Source: Chamaecyparis obtusa
Taxonomy: Eukaryota > Streptophyta > Pinopsida > Cupressales > Cupressaceae
Direction of reading: 5' to 3'
Length of the DNA: 64,000 bases
NCBI GenBank assembly: GCA_027943335.1
Contig: BSBK01009272.1
Span: 188,501-252,500 of the forward strand
Shown piece by piece: positions 58,366 to 64,000 of the stretch. The stretch's first letter is position 1; each line of letters begins with the position of its first letter. The notes under the pieces were generated by a model, which was not told the origin of the DNA, did no database searches, and saw nothing but the letters and a program-made list of their open reading frames with translations. The translations under genes were made by a program, and so were the position numbers.

Positions 58366-59668
58366 TGTTGGAAATATTGTCATTGATATCAAAGGGATTT
58401 GCTCTTGTCAGCAATGTCAAACAAGTATGCACAAAAGTAATCAATTATCATCAATGTTGAAGGAAAAATAATGTATATCTTGTTAAGGCCAAAGGTCACT
58501 AAATCGTGGAAATAGTCACAAAGACAAGAAAGCAACTTAAAGACAATGACTTAGTTCTTATTGATAGGGATACAAAATGATCAACATATATTGATAAAGA
58601 ATATGTAAATGCATCCAAAAAGAATCCAAAAAATGTTTGTTAAGTATTTCTCATAACCCAAGCAGTCAACTTACACAGTTTGTCAAGAACTAAAATTTAT
58701 ATTTACTAACACACAAAGGAGCAATTGAAGTGACTAGTGTTATTCTGTTTCTTGATACCCCATGGTATTCTACAGTACAAAGGAAATGATATTGTATTTC
58801 TTTATGATCTGCGTCATGATAGAGTGAAGTTTGCATCTTCTGAGCCTAACAATGACATGCGTTTGAAACGAAAGAACATTTGAATTAATTAATGAAAGTG
58901 AATGGTTATAAATAGCGATAAGATTATCATTCGGTTTTTATGTTAAATAAACATACAATAGCAAGGATAGGATGAAGATTATTTGATGCAGCTTTGACAT
59001 AGATAAATGGTGCGACTTAATCATTACATGGAATGATTTTTTATAAAGTGAAATATGTTTTAGTGCTTTGTCTAAAATTGGTCGCCACTTTATTAAGAAG
59101 AATAATATATCAAATGCAGCAGCTAGTTCAAGCAGTGATTATTCTATTAATAGTGGTGATCTATTATAAAGTACAATTTCATGAAATAGACCGATCTGAA
59201 ATAAATTTTTGGTCAAAGCTAATTCAAGGGAAACAAGTCAAGTGTATACGATTTGATTATTGACAAGAGATTTGTTTGTTATCCCAAGAAGTGCAATTCG
59301 ATTATTTACGAGTGGCTTGTTTATTATAAACAAACACCATAAAGTGTAACGGCTCTGCCGTGTAATGGCTACGCAGATTGTGAAGCCCAATCTTCCTTCT
59401 GCTGTAACCGTTAGATTCCTTTATTCTTTTGGAGATGTTACGAGTGTCTTTGACCATGAAATGTAAAATAAGCTAAAGAGCTGAGAGCTGCTGATTCATT
59501 GTAACAGACTTATTTTCAATAAGAGATATTGGCCCTGCTTGCAAAGTGGATGTAATCCAGAATAGCTGGATGAACCACTATAAACTCTGTCTTTGTGTCT
59601 GTGCATTTTTGATCTTTTATCTTCTATTCTATTTTTAATTAGTTTAGTCTGCAATTTTACTTTCAACA
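58366..59668 (+). repeat. 5' LTR of Ty1/copia element
   Basis: 1,303 bp from TGTTGGAAATATTG to ACTTTCAACA, with TGTTG/CAACA inverted ends. PBS TGGTATCAGAGCTGG starts at 59671. A TATAAATA box lies at 58907-58914. The 3' LTR is beyond the window, so the duplication (upstream GTAAA) cannot be checked. Confidence 0.8.
58907..58914 (+). promoter_or_regulatory. LTR TATA box of copia element
   Basis: TATAAATA about 540 bases into the LTR. Inferred from motif and place; a second weaker candidate (CTATAAAC) lies at about 59579. Confidence 0.4.
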
Positions 59669-59732
59669 ATTGGTATCAGAGCTGGTTAAGCTCGTTCGAT
59701 TTTTTGGAAATCGGTGAGGATTTGCAGACGCT

Positions 59733-62700
59733 ATGGATAAGGCAGACAAATGGAAGATTGAAAAGTTTTCAGGGCAGAACTTCGGGTTATGGAAAGTGCA
59801 AATAGAATCTCTGCTTGTCAAGCAGGATTTGCAACTCGCATTACTTGGAAAAACGAAGGGAAAGGGTTCAATGTCGGATGAAGATTGGGAGAAGATCGAT
59901 CAGAAAGCCAAGGCAACGATTTTTTTATCTCTATCGAGCAATGTGCTCTTCAATGTTTTGATAGAGAAGACCACGAAAGAACTGTGGGTTAAGTTATCTT
60001 CATTATTTGAGATAGCTTCAACATCGAACAAAGTATTTATCATCAAGAAATTATATAATCTAAAAATGAAAGGAGGAAGGCTATTGAATCATCTCAACGA
60101 GTTCAATACTTTAGTTACTCAGCTGATTTCGGTTGGCATCTCATTAGATGATGAAATAAAGGTGATATTACTATTATGCTCTCTTTTGAACAGCTAGGAA
60201 GGAGTTGTAATGGCTATAAGCACTTCCGTTGCAGCCAAGAGCAAACTGAAATTTGATGAAGTACTTAGTGAAGACATGCGAAGGAAGCATCAAGAACCCT
60301 CTTCCGGTGATGCTCTAACAACTGTGAGCACAAGCAATAGAGGTAGAAGTCGTGAGAGAGGAAGAAATAATAATAATAATGGAAGAGGTAGATCGAATCA
60401 TCACTCGAAATCGAGAGGAAGAAATGGTACATGCTGGTTTTGTGAAAAATCAGGGCACACAAAGAAGCAATGTTGGAACTACAAAAGGGCTCAAAATAAT
60501 GTTATCAATGCCGGCATTAATGCTGCAACTGATGGGGGCTTTGGTACTTGCAGCCGGCAACACGGATTCAAGCTCGTGGGTTCTCGATTTTGGTGCCTCA
60601 TTTCATGCAACTCCATGTCGGAGTGCTTTCACAAATTACCACGAAGGTATGTTTGGCAAAGTTTTTCTTGGGGATTATAAAGAATGTGATATAGTCAGCA
60701 AAGGGGATATTTTATTGTCGCTGAAAAATGGAAGCAAATGGATTTTAAAAGATGTTAGGCATGTTCGTACACTTAAGCGTAATCTGATTTCAGTTAGTTA
60801 GTTATATACACAAGGTTGCAATGTTAGCTTTGATCTAGCTTCTTGGAAAGTGTCCAAAAGTCAATTAATTTTAGCAAAAGGGCAGAAAACTGGAAGTTTG
60901 TACACATTAGAGTGTAATGGTGAAGTGGGAGCAGCCATGGCGGTTGCGGATAGCAATGCCGAACTTTGGCATAAGAGGCTTGGTCATATGAGCAAAACAG
61001 GTCTTGAAGTCATGCTTCGAAGAGACCAACTTCCGGGTCCAAAATCAGTTGATTTGGAATTGTGTGAACATTGCCTTAATGGCAAACAAAATCGCACCAG
61101 CTTCGTAAGGATGGGTCATGAGAAGAAATCATCTCCATTAGAGCTCATTCATTCCGATGTTTTCGGTCCTACGGAGGTAACCTCTATCGGTGGTGCTAAT
61201 TATTTTGTCACTTTTCTTGATGATTGCACTCGCAAAGTTTGGGTTTATATGTTGCATAAGAAATCAGATGTTTTTTCAAAATTTAAAAGTTTTAAGCCTA
61301 TGGTGGAAAATTAGATTGGAAGAAAACTAAAATGTCTACTAACGGACAATGGTGGTGAGTTTTGCTCTTTGGAGTTTGACCAATTTTGTGCAGATCATGG
61401 TATTCGGAGGATTAAAACAGTCCCTTATACACCTCAAGAAAATGGTGCAGCTGAGAGGTTGAATCGGACTATTTTGGAGAGAGCTCGGTGTATGTTGTCT
61501 AATGTTGGTTTGGGGAAGGAATTTTGGGTAGAGGCTTTTAATACAGCGGTTTATTTAATCAACCAAGCTCCTTCGTCACATCTGGATTTTGACATTCTGG
61601 AAGAGAGGTGGGCTGGTAAGAGAATTTCTTTTTCTCATTTGCGTGTTGTTGGGTGCGACACATATGCTCACATTAATAAGGAGCAGAGAACGAAATTGGA
61701 TTTTAAATCCAAAAGATGTATATTTTTGGGGTATGGTGAGGATGAATTTGGTTATCGTCTATGGGATTCGATCACCAAGAAAGTGATACGGAGCCGGGAT
61801 GTTGTATTCAATGAAAAGTCATTCAATATGATCTGTCTGATAATGGAATTCATAGACAGAATGTACCTCGAGTCACATTTCACCCATCAACATTCATCCC
61901 CTCTAGCACTGCACACCATACTCAATCCACAACTTCCTTGTGTTGCCCAATACTACAGCAGCCACTTATGTCTCCTATACCACTTGTGGTTAGCACACAA
62001 CCACTGTTTTCAAATTACCCTGCATTTACATCTTTGCCCACGCAGCCTGGCTCTTTCATCGGCAATGACGCAGCAGAGGAGGTTTTATTTCCCACCCTTG
62101 TTGCTACGTGGGATGCTGCATTGCCCATGTAGCCTCTCCCACACTCCTATGCGCATGACTCCCTACCACGGGTAGAAAGCATACAACCCGTGCCCCTTGT
62201 TGAATTCTCCCCGCGTGACCACTCTTTACCACACACGTAGCAGACTCCAATGTCCTCTTTGCCATGCACTCAGTCCACATATCATCCTGCGCATGATATG
62301 CACACCCAGCGTGAGCAGCATATACTGCCGCTACCAGACCTTGCGCTAACTCCAAATCAAGGAGCACAATCAATTCTCCTTCCATCAGCGACTGAGAATA
62401 ATTGGGAAACAGGGGGTCCTCCATGTGAGGCAAGTCAGAATGTTGGTAAGACACTTGTCATTCCACATATAGAGATTGCAAATACTGTTGATTCTGATGT
62501 TAACACAAATCAACATATGAATTTACGGAGGTCTACAAGAGAAAAAACGTCCAAGAAAATTTGATGACTACGAATTGTTATTCTCTTTGTGTTTAGATCA
62601 GGCAGAACCACAAACCTTCAAGCAAGCGTGTTCTAATATTAATTCAGTGTTCTAGATGGATGCCATGAAAGATGAAATGGACTCTTTACACGAGAGTCAT

Positions 62701-64000
62701 ACTTGGGATTTGGTTACTCTTTCGCCAAACCGAAAGGCTTTGAAAAACAAATGGGTCTATCGCATAAAAGAGGAAGATGGAGGACGAAAGAGATACAGGG
62801 CCAGATTGGTAGTGAAGGGATTCGCTCAACAGAAGGGTGTGGACTTCAATGAGATTTTTTCTCTAGTGGTTAAAATGCAGACTATTCGTCTGGTACTTGG
62901 CATGGCCGCAGCATGGGACCTTGAGCTTGAGCAACTCGATGTCAAAACAACGTTTTTACATGGGGACATTGTTGAAGAATTATATATGGAACAGCCGGAA
63001 GGCTTTGTAAAATAGGGGCAGGAGCATTTATTTTGCAGGTTAAAGAGGAGCCTATATGGGCTGAAGCAAGCCCCGCGTCAATGGTATTTAAAGTTTGATA
63101 ACTCCATGACTCAGCAAGGTTTCACTCGCTGCGAATCAGACCCATGTGTCTACTTCAAAAGGCTTCCGACTGGTGAGTTTGTGATCTTTCTATTGTATGT
63201 TGACGATATGTTGATTGCTGGTAACAGTATGAGAGTCATTCATGAGTTGAAGACACATTTGTCTCTTCGTTTTGCCATGAAAGATTTAGGGGCAGCGAAG
63301 AGGATTCTTGGGATGGATATAATCCAAGATAGACATAAGAGAGAAATTAAGTTATCTCAAGAAAAGTACATCCTTAAAGTTTTAGAAAAATTTAATGTCA
63401 TGCAAAATTGGTTGCCACTCCATTGGCTGATCATTTCCGATTGTCTTCTAAAATGTGTCCTTCCACTCAGGAAGAAAAACATGAGATGTCTGGTATTCCT
63501 TACTCTTCAGCAGTTGGGAGTTTAATGTACGCCATGGTTAGCACATGTTCGGATATTGCTCATGCAGTGGGAGTTGTGAGTGGTTTTATGAGTAATCCTG
63601 GTAAAACTCATTGGCAAACAGTTCAATGGACTCTTCGGTATTTGAAAGGCACTTACTCTCATGTTTTATGTTTTAACAGTAAGGCCCCTTATATTTGTGG
63701 ATATGCTGATTCTGATATGGCTGGAGATTTAGATACAAGGAGGTCAACAACAGGCTATGTGTTTACTTTTGCCGGAGCAGCAATTAGCTGGACTTCTCGG
63801 AAGCAACAAGTGGTTGCTCTTTCCTCCACTGAGGGTGAATACATTGCTCTCGTTGAGGGAGCTAAAGAGTTGATATGGTTACAACGATTGTTTGGAGAGT
63901 TGGGTTTTAAACAATCCACATTTACTCTATTCTCTGATAGCAACAACGCCATTCATTTGGCAAAAAATTCAGCTTTCCATAGTCGCACAAAGCATATAAA
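59733..64000 (+). pseudogene. copia Gag-Pol polyprotein, broken by TAG stops and frameshifts
   Basis: Gag begins MDKADKWKIEKFSG with a UBN2-type capsid, then an Arg/Asn/Gly-rich linker and the knuckle CWFCEKSGHTKKQC (about 60430). Protease: WVLDFGASFHA at about 60580, where the catalytic D-S-G has become D-F-G. Integrase: HKRLGHM with CEHC (about 60970-61080), then LLTDNGGEF and YTPQENGAAERLNR. A Pro/His/Ser-rich linker follows (about 61870-62560). Reverse transcriptase: LVVKGFAQQKGVDF, LDVKTTFLHGD, LLYVDDMLIAG at about 63200. RNase H: YADSDMAGD, ALSSTEGEYIAL. In-frame stops at 60195, 60799, 61312, 62130, 62238, 62653 and 63013 are all TAG; frameshifts near 60540, 61835, 62540 and 63405. Incapable of function as it stands. 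Confidence 0.9.

Larger units (their letters stand above)
58366..64000 (+). mobile_element. Ty1/copia retrotransposon, truncated by window end
   Basis: 5' LTR, PBS and gag-pol in the copia order (gag, protease, integrase, reverse transcriptase, RNase H) on the plus strand. Ends inside RNase H at the last base of the window. Confidence 0.92.

Noticed and set aside
44589..64000. Further gyrB exons after the TOPRIM exon
   Set aside because: By eye I found no sequence for the ILPLRGKILN or TDADVDGAHI motifs on the plus strand; a splice-aware search is needed to be sure.
1..64000. CRISPR arrays, tRNA/rRNA genes, viral or toxin genes
   Set aside because: No regularly spaced identical repeats with unique spacers, no cloverleaf with anticodon context, and no such coding motifs were recognised; all reverse-transcriptase sequences fit plant LINE or copia elements.

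Overview
The window looks like nuclear DNA from a seed plant with a large, repeat-filled genome, most likely a gymnosperm/conifer-type genome. The grounds are the plant organelle-type gyrB exons with canonical GT-AG introns, extreme intron length, AT-rich sequence, and wall-to-wall plant retroelement and hAT remnants. No tRNA, rRNA, CRISPR or bacterial operon structure was seen. The species assignment is inference.

The only host gene I can support is DNA gyrase subunit B on the + strand. Two exons are visible: 17720-17840 (transducer end) and 44521-44588 (TOPRIM nucleotide-binding core). Their phases match exactly: a G at the first exon end plus AG at the second exon start restores a Glu codon. 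They are separated by a 26,680-bp intron. No other gyrB exon was found, so nearly all of the window is probably intron of this one gene, and its remaining exons lie outside.

The large intron is explained by one insertion plus later nesting. An LTR element (18790-44019, target duplication AGAAT) holds a second LTR element (about 22815-43075). That one holds a minus-strand LINE (about 23907-38606), which in turn holds an LTR element (24546-31115) and a 358-bp solo LTR (37812-38169). Without the outermost element the intron would be about 1.4 kb. The 24546-31115 element has no visible pol. It carries one long frame derived in part from a PDS5-like cohesin cofactor, fused to a retroviral-type zinc knuckle and a coiled coil, and broken only by seven TAG codons.

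Left flank (1-17719): an edge-truncated minus-strand LTR element with a coiled-coil gag (1-2065); a 1.5-kb element with 8-bp target duplication carrying a captured UDP-glycosyltransferase fragment (2357-3859); 3.5 kb without recognisable content; a solo LTR inside a minisatellite (7661-9111); a complete but dead hAT transposon whose transposase is split near its start codon by a solo LTR (9577-14325); and an LTR remnant with a deleted hAT copy (15043-17307).

Right flank (44589-64000): a short LTR element with perfect target duplication (46220-49269) inside an older LTR; a solo LTR (49840-51024); a broken Ty1/copia element (51594-54107); an LTR-element tail (54108-54815); a second dead hAT transposase (54816-58329); and a Ty1/copia element that runs off the window end (58366-64000).
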